64,000 bases of DNA. It comes from Pleurocapsa minor GSE-CHR-MK 17-07R (lineage in GTDB: Bacteria; Chloroflexota; Anaerolineae; Aggregatilineales; Phototrophicaceae). This document shows positions 31,831-42,464 of the stretch, one piece after another; position 1 is the stretch's first letter; each line of letters starts with the position of its first letter. Below the pieces are notes generated by a model. It did no database searches and was not told the origin of the DNA. It saw only the letters and a program-made list of their open reading frames with translations. The position numbers and the translations under genes are program-made. Location: NCBI GenBank assembly GCA_019359125.1, contig JAHHHY010000002.1, positions 186,001 through 250,000 on the forward strand, given 5' to 3'.

Positions 31831-33222
31831 TTACGGGTGCAGCGTCACTGTCGGATTGAGCGTCGCCTCCGGCGTCTGGCTGGGGCCGGCGGTCGGGCTG
31901 GGGGTGGCGGTGTAGGTGGCGGCGCGGACGGTGCTGGTGGCCGGCACATCGGCATATACGGTGTCGGTGACGACATCGCCCAGCCAGCGCACCACCGAGA
32001 CCCACGTGCGGCCCGGCTCCATCATCATCGGCGCGCCATTGCTGTACAGCAGTTCCAGCGCGGTGCCCGGCTCGCGGTCACGGCGGCGCCACAGCCCGGT
32101 GTACCACTGGCCATCGCGGAACAGATAAGCGCGGCCGGTGTCCCACAGATTGATCTGCTGCGATGCCGAACGGCTCTCGGCCTCAAACAGGTCGGGGCGG
32201 TCCTCGTGCGGCACTTCGATCACGACCAGGTTGTCGGTCCACACCTGATCGCCATCCAGGCGGTCATAGTGGGCGACGCCCTCGGTGAAGCGCACATAGT
32301 GCGTGGTGGCGGGGTCATACTGCCAGCGCGCATCGGTCTGGCCGTACCAGTTCAGGTAGATATCGTTGACGGGTGTGCCGTTGGCATCTGGTTCCTCGCT
32401 GAAGGCAAAGCCGCGTGCGCGGTAGCCGGTATTCACGCCACGGCGGGTGGCGCGGTCCCAGATGACGCTGGTGTCGGCGTACAGCGTGTGCTCGAAGGCC
32501 ATGTTGACGCCGGGGAAGCGGCAGAAACCGGCCTCGCGACAGTTGTCGCCGATCGAGGGTGAAATCACGTTCAGCGACCAGGGCTGGCCCAGCAGCAGGT
32601 CCTGCACCGGCTCGCTGGCGCCGGAATAGGCCAGCAGCGCCTCATACATGGGCGCCAGCTCCAGGTCCAGCAGGCGGCCGCTGCGCACCGGCCCGACATG
32701 CGACGGCATCTGGCTGCGGAAGATAGCGGCGAAGCGGGTCACCCCGCCTTCCACTTCATATTCCCACACCACATCGGCCTGGTTGAGGCCGCTTTGCGGG
32801 CGCACCTGCGGCGGGAAATTGCTGATCTTGATAATCAGGTTGCGGCGTTCGCGCGCTTCGTCGCTGGGATAGGGCTGGCCGGTCAGCGGATTTACACCGT
32901 CCGGATAGATGCGCGGGCCATTGGGCGTAGCGGTGGGCGACGGCGTCTGCGTGGGCGATGCCGTGATGGTCGGCGTAAAGGTGGGTGTCAGGGTGAAAGT
33001 GGGCGTCAGCGATGGCGTCAGGGTCGGGGTGGGGGGCAGCGTCGCATCATCCTCGACAATCCGCGAATCGGGCGTATTGGTCGCGAAAGCCAGTCCGCTT
33101 TGCGCAGATGGCGTGTTGGTGGCGAATACATCCTGGCTGGCCGCGCCGTTCCAGGTCATCGCCAGTGCGGAAAAGCAGCCGATCAGCACTGCCGCGGTGG
33201 TTATCGTCACGGGCTTGCGCAT
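31831..33222 (-). CDS. DUF3048 (YerB-like) domain lipoprotein
   Basis: A 463-residue exported protein. The N-terminal signal has a lipobox-like LIGC at residues 13-16. Residues about 55-105 are a Thr/Pro repeat linker (TPTLTPSLTPTFTLTP and so on), typical of wall-spanning proteins in this phylum. The DUF3048 domain starts at DGVNPLTGQPYPSDE, with IIKISNFPPQVRPQSGLNQA, ADVVWEYEVEGGVTRFAAIF and VGPVRSGRLLDLELAP, and continues to the C-terminal domain of YerB-like proteins. YerB is a sporulation-linked lipoprotein of unknown mechanism in Bacillus; sporulation is not implied here. A second Thr/Pro-rich tail closes the protein. Confidence 0.9.
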   Translation of the reverse strand: MRKPVTITTAAVLIGCFSALAMTWNGAASQDVFATNTPSAQSGLAFATNTPDSRIVEDDATLPPTPTLTPSLTPTFTLTPTFTPTITASPTQTPSPTATPNGPRIYPDGVNPLTGQPYPSDEARERRNLIIKISNFPPQVRPQSGLNQADVVWEYEVEGGVTRFAAIFRSQMPSHVGPVRSGRLLDLELAPMYEALLAYSGASEPVQDLLLGQPWSLNVISPSIGDNCREAGFCRFPGVNMAFEHTLYADTSVIWDRATRRGVNTGYRARGFAFSEEPDANGTPVNDIYLNWYGQTDARWQYDPATTHYVRFTEGVAHYDRLDGDQVWTDNLVVIEVPHEDRPDLFEAESRSASQQINLWDTGRAYLFRDGQWYTGLWRRRDREPGTALELLYSNGAPMMMEPGRTWVSVVRWLGDVVTDTVYADVPATSTVRAATYTATPSPTAGPSQTPEATLNPTVTLHP

Positions 33223-33372
33223 AGTTTATCCTCGTCTTGCACACACGACTGCGCCTGTCGGATGTAAGGAGTGCTGGCGCAGACCGCTCAAAAGTATAAA
33301 GCCGCACGGACATGCTTTTACAGGGCGCGTTCCACATCGTTGCACAAGCGTAGGACAAATGTCACGGCGTGC

Positions 33373-33378
33373 TATAAT
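33373..33378 (+). promoter_or_regulatory. -10 box upstream of the PIG-L deacetylase gene
   Basis: A perfect TATAAT lies 59 nt before the ATG, preceded by AGGACA (33352-33357) at 15-nt spacing as the nearest -35 match. It lies in the divergent gap with the DUF3048 gene. Confidence 0.4.
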
Positions 33379-33436
33379 GACCAGAACAGCGTGGCCCAAC
33401 TCATCTCGCAGGTCAGAATTCAGGATAATCGACAAT

Positions 33437-34342
33437 ATGGCGCGTGGCAGACTGCTCATTTCGTACGCACACCCGGACGATGAAAGTTTCGGCCTGGGTG
33501 GACTCATCGGCAAGTATGTGGCGAAGGGCTACGAGGTCTATCTGATCTGCGCGACCAACGGCGACGTGGGCACGGTGAAGCCGGAATTTCTGGAAGGCTT
33601 CGAGTCGATCGCGGCGCGCCGCCTGTATGAGCTGGACAAAGCGGCCCAGATTCTGCGCCTGAAGCAGGTATTCACGCTGGGCTATAAAGACAGCGGCATG
33701 ATGGGCAGCGAGACCTCGAACGACCCGACCTGCCTGTGGCAGGCCCCGCGCGAGCAGGTGGCCGCCCGTGTGGCCTCGATCATCCGCGAGGTGCGCCCGC
33801 ATGTCGTCATCACGTTCAACAAATATGGGGGCTACGGCCATCCCGATCATATCGCCATCCAGCGCGCCACCACCGACGCCATTGCACTGGCTGCTGACCC
33901 GTCATTTGACAGCGCGCTGCCGCCCTACCAGGTGCAGAAGCTGTATTATTCGTCGATTCCCAAACGGCAAATCCAGCTTGGCATTGTACTGCTGAAGCTG
34001 CGCCGCCAGGACCCGCGTAAAATGGGCCGCAACAAAGACATCGATGTGCAGGCTATCGTCGACAATGCCGAGCCGATCCACACGATGGTGGATATTTCGG
34101 AGTTTTACGATATATGGGAGCAAGCCAGCGCGGTGCATGAAAGCCAGCTCGGTGGACGCTCCACGCCGCGCCTGCCCAAGCCGCTGCGCGCCCGTTTGTT
34201 CGGGCGACAGGGCTTCACGCGGGTGTATCCCGCGCCGACAGCCAACCGCGTGGACGAGTATGACCTGTTCGACCGTGTAAAGCTGGACGACGATGCGCAG
34301 GCCTCACCCTTCCAGACAGCGACGCGTGCGGCTGCGCGATGA
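33437..34342 (+). CDS. PIG-L family (LmbE-like) deacetylase
   Basis: A 301-residue zinc-dependent deacetylase of the group that includes MshB and BshB, which removes acetyl from N-acetylglucosamine-linked molecules. The metal-binding motif is AHPDDESFGLGG (about residues 11-22), with the third ligand in GYGHPDHIAIQRAT (about 133-146). Residues 220-300 form a tail found in actinobacterial and Chloroflexota copies. I start at the ATG of MARGRLLISYAHPDD; upstream codons have no similarity. The last codon overlaps the start of the next gene (ATGA), so the two are coupled. The substrate cannot be told. Confidence 0.9.
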   Translation: MARGRLLISYAHPDDESFGLGGLIGKYVAKGYEVYLICATNGDVGTVKPEFLEGFESIAARRLYELDKAAQILRLKQVFTLGYKDSGMMGSETSNDPTCLWQAPREQVAARVASIIREVRPHVVITFNKYGGYGHPDHIAIQRATTDAIALAADPSFDSALPPYQVQKLYYSSIPKRQIQLGIVLLKLRRQDPRKMGRNKDIDVQAIVDNAEPIHTMVDISEFYDIWEQASAVHESQLGGRSTPRLPKPLRARLFGRQGFTRVYPAPTANRVDEYDLFDRVKLDDDAQASPFQTATRAAAR

Positions 34343-34785
34343 ACGAGGGATCCGGTGCGTCTGCCGGCTTTCAGCCACCCGGAGAGGCCGCGGCCTCGCG
34401 TATCGACCGCCTGCTGGATGCCATTGAACTGATCAAGGCGGACCGCCGCCCGGAGGCCGTCGCGCTGCTGCGCGAGCTGATCCGCGAGGATGCTAATTTC
34501 ACCGATGCGTGGCTGTGGATGAGCGTGGCGGTCGACTCGCCCGATCAGGCGAGTATCTGCCTCGATAATGTGCTGCGCGTGAACCCCAATCATCAGGCGG
34601 CGGCAGGCGCGTTATATACGCTGCGCACGCCCGCTATCGAGATGGAGCGCCGCCGCAGCACCCTGCGTATGCTGCGCGATATGTCGGTGACGCTGCTGTG
34701 GATCATCATCATCGGCGTGCTGATGACCTCGACCTGCATGCTGACGAACGCGTTTTATCTCAGTCAGTTTGCCAGCGCGCCATAG
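34339..34785 (+). CDS. TPR-like protein with C-terminal membrane anchor
   Basis: A 148-residue protein with an N-terminal Gly/Ala-rich segment, two TPR-like helix pairs (residues about 20-90: AIELIKADRRPEAVALLREL, then DAWLWMSVAVDSPDQASICL), and one hydrophobic helix near the C terminus (TLLWIIIIGVLMTSTCML). It is probably a tail-anchored adaptor facing the cytosol. It is translationally coupled to the PIG-L gene by an ATGA overlap. Its 3' end overlaps the convergent PstS-like gene by 22 nt. The function is unknown. Confidence 0.75.
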   Translation: MNEGSGASAGFQPPGEAAASRIDRLLDAIELIKADRRPEAVALLRELIREDANFTDAWLWMSVAVDSPDQASICLDNVLRVNPNHQAAAGALYTLRTPAIEMERRRSTLRMLRDMSVTLLWIIIIGVLMTSTCMLTNAFYLSQFASAP

Positions 34786-35636
34786 CGCCGCCCGGCGACA
34801 GCCTGGCCTTCCGGGCTTTGCACCCATCCGAAGAACGCCCGATAGGCCAGATCGAGCGGCGATGCGCCATCCGGCTCACGCAGGCCGATGACGTAAATCA
34901 GCGACCGCAGCGGATACGCGCTGGACGACACGGTTTCAGGCGTGGGCTGCACGCCTTCAATTGCCAGCGGCCGCACGGTATCATTCAGCCAGCCCATACT
35001 GACATAGCCTACAGCAGCCGGTTCCTGCGAGATGGCATACACCATCGCTTCAGACGACGGGGCGATGCGCGCTGCGGGCGACGTGGGGCGGGTGCCCATC
35101 ACCATGCCTTCAAACTCGGCCCGCGTGTCGCTGCCATCCTCCCGACTGTACACGATTACCTGCTGGTCTGCCCCGCCAAGCGACGCCCAGCTTCCCACAC
35201 GCCCCTGAAACAATTCGCGCAGCTGGGAGCTGTTCAGCGCGCGCACCGGGTTGTCCGGATGCACGATGACCGCGATGCCGTCCTGCGCCAGCGGGGCGGC
35301 CCACAGGCTGCCTGACGACGTTTGCCGCCCGGCCAGATGCGACGAAATCAGGAAGGGCGCTTCCCCCGCCGTCAGCCGCTCCAGCATCGACTGCGCGTTG
35401 CCCGCCGAGACATCGAATGTGACCTCGCCCCCCGTGTGCTGGGTATAGGCGCGGGTCAGCTCCTGCACCAGCGGAAAGGTCGCGGTCGAGGTCATCAGGC
35501 GCAGCACCGCCGCATTTTGCGTGGGGGTGCTGGCGGGCAGCATCCGCGCACTGCAACTGACCAGCGCGCAGGTCGCCAGCACAAAGGCCGCCTGACGGGT
35601 ATAGCGCAGCACGGGCCGCAGGCGCGTTACATCCAT
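34764..35636 (-). CDS. PstS-like substrate-binding lipoprotein
   Basis: A 290-residue extracytoplasmic binding protein of the phosphate-binding class. The signal has a lipobox-like LVSC near residue 27 of the chosen start. Later come LRLMTSTATFPLVQELTRAY, the GAP between lobes with GIAVIVHPDNPVRALNSSQL, LRELFQGRVGSWASLGG, and VYSREDGSDTRAEFEG, the phosphate-loop region of PstS. I start at MDVTRLRPVLRY; the frame is open for 48 more codons without similarity. No pstCAB genes lie nearby, so it may act as a stand-alone sensor. The 3' end overlaps the convergent TPR gene. Confidence 0.85.
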   Translation of the reverse strand: MDVTRLRPVLRYTRQAAFVLATCALVSCSARMLPASTPTQNAAVLRLMTSTATFPLVQELTRAYTQHTGGEVTFDVSAGNAQSMLERLTAGEAPFLISSHLAGRQTSSGSLWAAPLAQDGIAVIVHPDNPVRALNSSQLRELFQGRVGSWASLGGADQQVIVYSREDGSDTRAEFEGMVMGTRPTSPAARIAPSSEAMVYAISQEPAAVGYVSMGWLNDTVRPLAIEGVQPTPETVSSSAYPLRSLIYVIGLREPDGASPLDLAYRAFFGWVQSPEGQAVAGRRYGALAN

Positions 35637-35700
35637 ACAGCCGCAGCGCCGCGGTGATGCGCATTCATCACATTCGAATGTCGAGGGTTCTTCAAGCGCC

Positions 35701-36909
<1,209 letters not shown>

Positions 36910-36963
36910 TCATTTCGCCTCATCGGCTCTCTCATTTCCGATGCACATGGAACCCGCGACCTC

Positions 36964-39516
36964 ATGATCAACCTGTATGATTTGCTGGAAGCAGCCAGCG
37001 GCCAACTTTTCGGGGAACCCTCGACGCAGCTGTTCACCGAATTCAGCACCGACTCGCGTAGCCCGGTCAGCGGGAGCATGTTTGTCGCGCTGAAGACGGA
37101 GCGCGGTGACGGGCATCAGTATATGAAAGAGGCGGTGCAGCGCGGGGCCACCGGCCTGCTGTGCTCGCGCCCGCCGGAATTCGACACCGCGGGCATCTCG
37201 GTCGTGCTGGTGAAGAACCCGGTGCAGGCGCTGATGCAGTGGTCGCATTTCGTCATCGGCAAGCAGGGGTTACAGGTCGTGGGCGTGGCGGGCACGGCAG
37301 GCAAGAGCGTCGCGCTGGCCGCGCTGGAGCGCGTGCTCAGCCTGCGCTTTCGTGTGCTGACCGCGACAGCGACGCAGGGCGGCAGGCTGGATATCCCGAT
37401 GACGCTGGCCCGCCTGACGCCGGAACATCAGATCGTGGCGCTGGCGCTGGATGCCCAGCATATCGGTGAAATGGCCGATATGGTATCGGCGGTGCGCCCG
37501 CATATCGCCGTGGTGACGCAGCTGGGGCAGGTGCCCGGTGTGGCGGCAGAACATCCCGCCCTGCGCGAGGAAATCCATCATCTGATTGACTATCTGTCGC
37601 CCAATGGGCTGGCCGTGCTGAACTACGACGACGACGACGTGCGCGCCCTCGTGCCCATATGCCGCGCGCGCACGTCCACGGTCAGCACCGAGGTCGATTT
37701 TGGTGCCGACCTGATCGCCCAGAATATCAACCTGGACGCGGCGCGCACCGGCTTTGACCTGCGCGTGGGCGACCAGCGCATGCTGGGCAAATGGACGCCG
37801 ATGCTGGGCAAGGCGCATCTGATGTGTGTGCTGGAGGCCGTGGCGGTCGGCCTGTATTACGATATCCCGGCGGCCGACAGCCTGCGCGCGCTGACCGAGC
37901 TGGAGCCGCTGCCGGGGCGGATGCGGCCCCTGATTGGCGTGAACGGCGCGCTGCTGATTGACGACACCTATAAGGCCGACACGTGGTCCAGCTTTTCGGC
38001 GCTGGAGTGGCTGCAAACGGTGGTCAGGCGCGATGGCGGGCGCGCGATTTTTGTGCTGGGCGATATGGATATCATCGGATCGCAGGGGCAGCGCGGGCAT
38101 CGCCGCGTGGGCCAGCGCGCCAGTGAATTTGCCGATGTGATCATCACGCTGGGCGCGGAATCCTCGCTTGCGGCGCGTGCCGCGCTGGACCAGGGCGTGG
38201 AGCCGGCCCGCGTGCGCACGACCTACAGCACGCATGATGCCGTGCAGAATGTGCTTTCGCTGGATCTGAAGCCCAATGACCTGGTGCTGCTGAAAGGCGG
38301 CGCCGCGTCGCGCATGGACCTGGTGACGCGTGCGCTGCTGCACGACCAGGGTGACGCTGTGCAGCTGACGCACACCGAGGAAATGGCCGCCCTCTCGCTG
38401 ATTCGCAAGCCGAATCGACCCACCTGGATCGAGGTCGACCGCGACGCACTGGCCCATAACGTGCGCCGCCTGAAAGGCTTTGTCGGGGCAGGGGTGACGC
38501 TGTTTGCCGTGGTCAAGGCGGATGCCTATGGGCACGGCGCCGTGGGTGTGGCGCGCACCGCGCTGCAGAATGGCGCGGAATACCTGGCCGTCGCCAATAT
38601 TCACGAGGCCATTGACCTGCGCGATTCGGGCATCACCGCGCCGATTCTGCTGATGAGCTATCTGCCGCCGGAGATGGCACGCCAGGCCGTGCAGTACGAC
38701 ATCACGGCCACCCTCTATGACCTGGAAATTGCGCGCCTGTATGATGCCGCGGCGCGTGATCAGGCCGGAAAACTCAAGGTCCATGTGAAGATTGATACTG
38801 GTATGGGGCGCCTGGGCGTGCTTGCCGATAAAGCGATATCCCTATTTAGAAATCTGACGAAGTTAGCTCATTTGCAGGTTGAAGGGGTGTATACGCACTT
38901 CTCCACGGCCGACGATTTTGACGGCGCGTACGTCGCTGAACAGGGCAAGCGCTTCAGGGATATTCTGGTGCCGCTGCGCGCTTCCGGCTTCCAGATTCGC
39001 TATATCCACGCGTGCAATTCGGCGGGGACGCTGCGTGGGTCGGACTTCCACTTTAATGCCGTGCGCTGCGGCATCGCCATGTACGGCCTCAGTCCATCGG
39101 ACGATGTGCCGGTGCCGGCCGACTTCAAGCCGGTGATGACCTGGAAGACACTCGTCGCGCAGGTGAAGACGCTGCCGCCCAATCATCCGGTGGGCTATGG
39201 CAATACGTATGTCACCAGCACCGAGGAGCGCGTGGCTGTGCTGCCGCTGGGCTTCGCCGACGGCTTCCGGCGCGCGCCGGGCAAGGCCCAGCATGTGCTC
39301 ATCCACGGGCAGTTTGCGCCGGTGCTGGGCCGCGTGAGCATGGAAAAGACGGTGGTCAGCGTGCAGGAAATCCCGGACGTAAATATTGGCGATGAGGTCG
39401 TCGTGCTGGGCGCTCAGGGGGACAACCAGATCAGCGCGGATGACCTGGCCGAAGCGTGGGGCACGAGCAATTATGAGGTAGTCACATCGGCGCTGGCCCG
39501 CGTCCCGCGCAAGTAA
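36964..39516 (+). CDS. MurF-like ligase / alanine racemase fusion
   Basis: An 850-residue bifunctional protein. Residues 1 to ~475 follow the Mur ligase plan: TDSRSPVSGSMFVAL, a P-loop VAGTAGKSVAL with Lys114, a central domain, and LLIDDTYKADTWSSFSALEW in place of the MurF D-YNANP box. Residues ~487-850 are alanine racemase: the PLP Lys518 is in FAVVKADAYGHGAV, the catalytic Tyr745 in VGYGNTY, and GRVSMEKTVV near the end. The racemase makes D-alanine for D-Ala-D-Ala, which MurF ligates, so the fusion joins neighbouring steps; similar fusions are known in Bacteroidetes. The Mur half has unusual motif residues (see findings). A single gene in the divergent gap from tgt. Confidence 0.9.
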   Translation: MINLYDLLEAASGQLFGEPSTQLFTEFSTDSRSPVSGSMFVALKTERGDGHQYMKEAVQRGATGLLCSRPPEFDTAGISVVLVKNPVQALMQWSHFVIGKQGLQVVGVAGTAGKSVALAALERVLSLRFRVLTATATQGGRLDIPMTLARLTPEHQIVALALDAQHIGEMADMVSAVRPHIAVVTQLGQVPGVAAEHPALREEIHHLIDYLSPNGLAVLNYDDDDVRALVPICRARTSTVSTEVDFGADLIAQNINLDAARTGFDLRVGDQRMLGKWTPMLGKAHLMCVLEAVAVGLYYDIPAADSLRALTELEPLPGRMRPLIGVNGALLIDDTYKADTWSSFSALEWLQTVVRRDGGRAIFVLGDMDIIGSQGQRGHRRVGQRASEFADVIITLGAESSLAARAALDQGVEPARVRTTYSTHDAVQNVLSLDLKPNDLVLLKGGAASRMDLVTRALLHDQGDAVQLTHTEEMAALSLIRKPNRPTWIEVDRDALAHNVRRLKGFVGAGVTLFAVVKADAYGHGAVGVARTALQNGAEYLAVANIHEAIDLRDSGITAPILLMSYLPPEMARQAVQYDITATLYDLEIARLYDAAARDQAGKLKVHVKIDTGMGRLGVLADKAISLFRNLTKLAHLQVEGVYTHFSTADDFDGAYVAEQGKRFRDILVPLRASGFQIRYIHACNSAGTLRGSDFHFNAVRCGIAMYGLSPSDDVPVPADFKPVMTWKTLVAQVKTLPPNHPVGYGNTYVTSTEERVAVLPLGFADGFRRAPGKAQHVLIHGQFAPVLGRVSMEKTVVSVQEIPDVNIGDEVVVLGAQGDNQISADDLAEAWGTSNYEVVTSALARVPRK

Positions 39517-39627
39517 TCGTACGCTCCGACAGGCGGCATACAGGCTGGTTGCGGCGGGCACAATCAGGCCTATCATGTGAGATAGTAATCGCACTCGTGC
39601 AGTGTTCGCCGCCTGCCAGGAGCCGCT

Positions 39628-41454
39628 ATGCCGCCGCGCAAATCTTTGCTGCAGAAACGTGACGCCCAGCCCGGGGAAGCTACATCTGAACCGAAAGCAT
39701 CTGCTGCGGGCTCGCCCGAACACGCGGAAAACGGGCTGGTGCGCCTGCAGCGGGTGGCGGGCAATGCGGCCGTCGGACGCATGCTGTCCAGGCGACCACC
39801 CGCGCCAAAGCTCGTCCAGCGCGAGGCCGATGCTGAACACACCCAGCAGCAGTCGAACACCGACTTCACCGCTGATGAACAGGACTTCCCGGCCCTGGGA
39901 TTTCGCGGCCACACCACGCTGATTCCCCCCGGCATTCGCGTCGTTTCCACCCAGTCTGGCCAGCCCGCCGCCAGCAAGCTGCACGCGGGCGACATCCTGA
40001 TGACGATCAATGGCAATATGCTGTGGGGCGCGGGCGACCTGAGCATGGCGCTGGCGTCTGCCAATGACGGCGACCAGATCACATTCAGCGTGTTCACCAC
40101 GACCGCGGAGCCCCAGAATAACGCGGGCGACCTGGCGGGCGGCAATACGGATGAGGCGGGCGGTAACATGGGCGACTTCTTTGAGGACTGGTCGCAGGGA
40201 ACGGAGGGCGGCGGCGAGCTGGCCGAGAACTCAGTCATGGAGTCGGTCACGAACGAAGCTGAAGATGCCTTTGGCGGCATGTTTGAAGATACCGTGTGGG
40301 CCAAGCGCGACCCGCAGATTCAGCGTGCGCCGGCCGATACAGGCCTTGAGAACATGACCATGCCCAGGGTCATCAGCGTGACGCTGCCGGTCAACAAGGA
40401 AGACCTGGAACCAGCAGTGCGCGACTGGCCGAAAGTGCTGCCTGAGGTCACCCGCGGGAGGGGCCAGCATGTCACCAAAGTGGCAGGCGAGGCGCGCGTG
40501 ACTGCCCCGTCTGTGGCGATGGGCCATGTCACGCGCGGGCAGATGAAGATGGTGAAGAAATTGCAGGAGAATCGCCTGGCCTTACCCGCCAACCAGCTCG
40601 ACAAGATGGTCATGGAGACCTACAAGGGCGACAAGAACGCGGGCTATCGCTATAACGGCGGTGGCTCCAAAAACGTCGATCCGTCTGGCGGCGCGAATCC
40701 CAAACGTGCCGAGGTCATCAGCGCGATTCAGGCGGAGATTGGCGGGGAAGGCGGCTATTCCGCGGTCAATACCTACGACGGCGAGGGTATCACGCTGGGG
40801 CGCGGATTCACCGGCGGTGCGCTGGCCATCGTGATGCAGAAATTCTTCAACAAGGTGCCGCAGGCGCGCGACATCTTCCTCGATGTCGGCGTCACCTGGG
40901 AAGGCAACAAATGCCGCGCGGTCAATTTTGAGACGGGCGGCATCGAGGTGGGTGACGATGCAGAGCGTATGCTCCAGTTTGATACCGGCTTCCTGAGCCT
41001 GTTCATCAACATCGCCGAAGGGCAGATGGGCGAGGAAATGGCGCGCAAACTGGCGCAATCGCAGAACGAAGGCACAGTCGCCCTGAATGTGCCGGACTCG
41101 GTGGTGAATACCTGGAGCGATATCTGGACGATCCGCATGGCGGCGCACTTTATCCATGGGCGCGGCGTGCTGAACTGGGGCTCGTTTGCCGGCACGGGCG
41201 GAAACACGCGCGAGGTGGTCAAGGTGGCGGTGCCGGCCATCGGCGGCAAGATCAGCAAAGAGCTGGGCGGCGCGCTGGTGATGACCGCCGAGCAAACCCA
41301 CGTGTTCGCGAGCAATGTCGCCAAAGGCAAGGCGAAAGAAGGCTTTGACTCGCCAGCACCCATCACGATTGTGCCGCCCCTGGCAGAAGGCTCGATGACA
41401 GGCGTGGTGCTGTGGCACAAATCCGGCAATCAGTATTACAAGCTGACGATGTAG
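39628..41454 (+). CDS. Injection-system-cargo-like protein with PDZ domain
   Basis: A 608-residue protein with no signal peptide. Residues ~37-53 read LVRLQRVAGNAAVGRML, the LQR-x-AGN-x-AV-x-x-L motif that recurs at the N termini of proteins associated with extracellular contractile injection systems (often beside DUF4157). Residues ~95-150 form a PDZ-like fold (LHAGDILMTINGNMLWG). A Gly/Glu/Asp-rich hinge follows. The last ~270 residues include AEIGGEGGYSAVNTYDGEG and TLGRGFTGGALA, recalling glycan hydrolases, but I see no clear catalytic pair. The ATG has an AGGAG site at 6 nt. No baseplate or sheath gene is in the window. The cargo idea is inference. Confidence 0.65.
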   Translation: MPPRKSLLQKRDAQPGEATSEPKASAAGSPEHAENGLVRLQRVAGNAAVGRMLSRRPPAPKLVQREADAEHTQQQSNTDFTADEQDFPALGFRGHTTLIPPGIRVVSTQSGQPAASKLHAGDILMTINGNMLWGAGDLSMALASANDGDQITFSVFTTTAEPQNNAGDLAGGNTDEAGGNMGDFFEDWSQGTEGGGELAENSVMESVTNEAEDAFGGMFEDTVWAKRDPQIQRAPADTGLENMTMPRVISVTLPVNKEDLEPAVRDWPKVLPEVTRGRGQHVTKVAGEARVTAPSVAMGHVTRGQMKMVKKLQENRLALPANQLDKMVMETYKGDKNAGYRYNGGGSKNVDPSGGANPKRAEVISAIQAEIGGEGGYSAVNTYDGEGITLGRGFTGGALAIVMQKFFNKVPQARDIFLDVGVTWEGNKCRAVNFETGGIEVGDDAERMLQFDTGFLSLFINIAEGQMGEEMARKLAQSQNEGTVALNVPDSVVNTWSDIWTIRMAAHFIHGRGVLNWGSFAGTGGNTREVVKVAVPAIGGKISKELGGALVMTAEQTHVFASNVAKGKAKEGFDSPAPITIVPPLAEGSMTGVVLWHKSGNQYYKLTM

Positions 41455-41510
41455 CGCTCCAGGGTTGTTGTCTGGCGCTGCCGATGCAGGCGAGTGAAAA
41501 TGGTCAATAA

Positions 41511-42464
41511 ATGGATCAACCAAACTACACGACCGGATACACCACATCTGTTGCCTGGAGTCGGGATTCCAACTATGTTGCTGTCTCTTACGTCTTTTAT
41601 GACCTTACGTCAGGACTGAGTCGAGCATTTTTCACGATCTCAAATGTGCCCGGCAACAGTGTTGCTGAAGTGGATGTGCCCGATACAGCGCTCATTAATG
41701 CGTTGGTCTGGTCGCCTGACTCTCTCGGGCTCTACATCGCAGATTCGTCAGGTCGACTTTGGTATTTCACGTTCAGTGACACTGCATTAACGCTCGTGTT
41801 TTCGAATAGCGGAGAGCCTATTCGTGAAATTGCAATTTCACCTGACGGTTTGTTTTTGTCCTTTTTTTATGATGAAATTGCCTTACTGCATTTGGAGAGC
41901 AATCAAGTAATCGAATCGCGAACCATTTCAGAATCCAGTTCGAGGCCGGTGCTTGCGGAATGGATAAGATGGAGCCCGGACGGAACGAGGATCGCAACGG
42001 GTCAACGAGATGGAACAGTAAGGATTTGGGACGCCAACAACCTGAATCTCCTGAAGGTTGAAACCATATGCTCTCACAAAGGCAGCCTGGCAGGAGAGTG
42101 GTTAGCAAATTCTGTGCAGATGCTCGTGGCCTGCTATGATGAGAATCTGATATTATGGAACTCTGCAGATTCGATCTTACTTCCCATACACACACCTTTT
42201 TCCTTCATATCAAACCTGCGTGCGCGACCAGGTTCCAATCAGTTTATGGTGCAGGGCGATGGAACCCATCTTGCTGAACTGGATAGCCATAATCAATCTG
42301 CTTCATTCAGTAGGTTGGGGGATTCTCATTCTGCAACCTGGAGTCATGACGGTAGTCGACTCTATATTGCAAGTGCATCAGAAGTAGATCTTTCACCACA
42401 ACACCAAATAATAGATGTTCCTCCAGCACCAGTTCGTCCTGCTCCTTCAGAGACACGTGAATAA
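41511..42464 (+). CDS. WD40-type beta-propeller protein, cluster 1 gene 1, no signal peptide
   Basis: A 317-residue propeller with at least five WD40-like blades (for example SVAWSRDSNYVAVS, ALVWSPDSLGLYIAD, IRWSPDGTRIATGQRDGTV, ATWSHDGSRLYIAS) and a Pro-rich tail. Unlike its paralogues it lacks a signal peptide. An in-frame TAA directly precedes the ATG, so the coding start cannot be moved up and the gene may be 5'-truncated. The 220 nt between this gene and the next hold no gene I can support. It is AT-richer than the housekeeping genes. The function is unknown; propellers of this kind bind proteins or glycans. Confidence 0.65.
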   Translation: MDQPNYTTGYTTSVAWSRDSNYVAVSYVFYDLTSGLSRAFFTISNVPGNSVAEVDVPDTALINALVWSPDSLGLYIADSSGRLWYFTFSDTALTLVFSNSGEPIREIAISPDGLFLSFFYDEIALLHLESNQVIESRTISESSSRPVLAEWIRWSPDGTRIATGQRDGTVRIWDANNLNLLKVETICSHKGSLAGEWLANSVQMLVACYDENLILWNSADSILLPIHTPFSFISNLRARPGSNQFMVQGDGTHLAELDSHNQSASFSRLGDSHSATWSHDGSRLYIASASEVDLSPQHQIIDVPPAPVRPAPSETRE

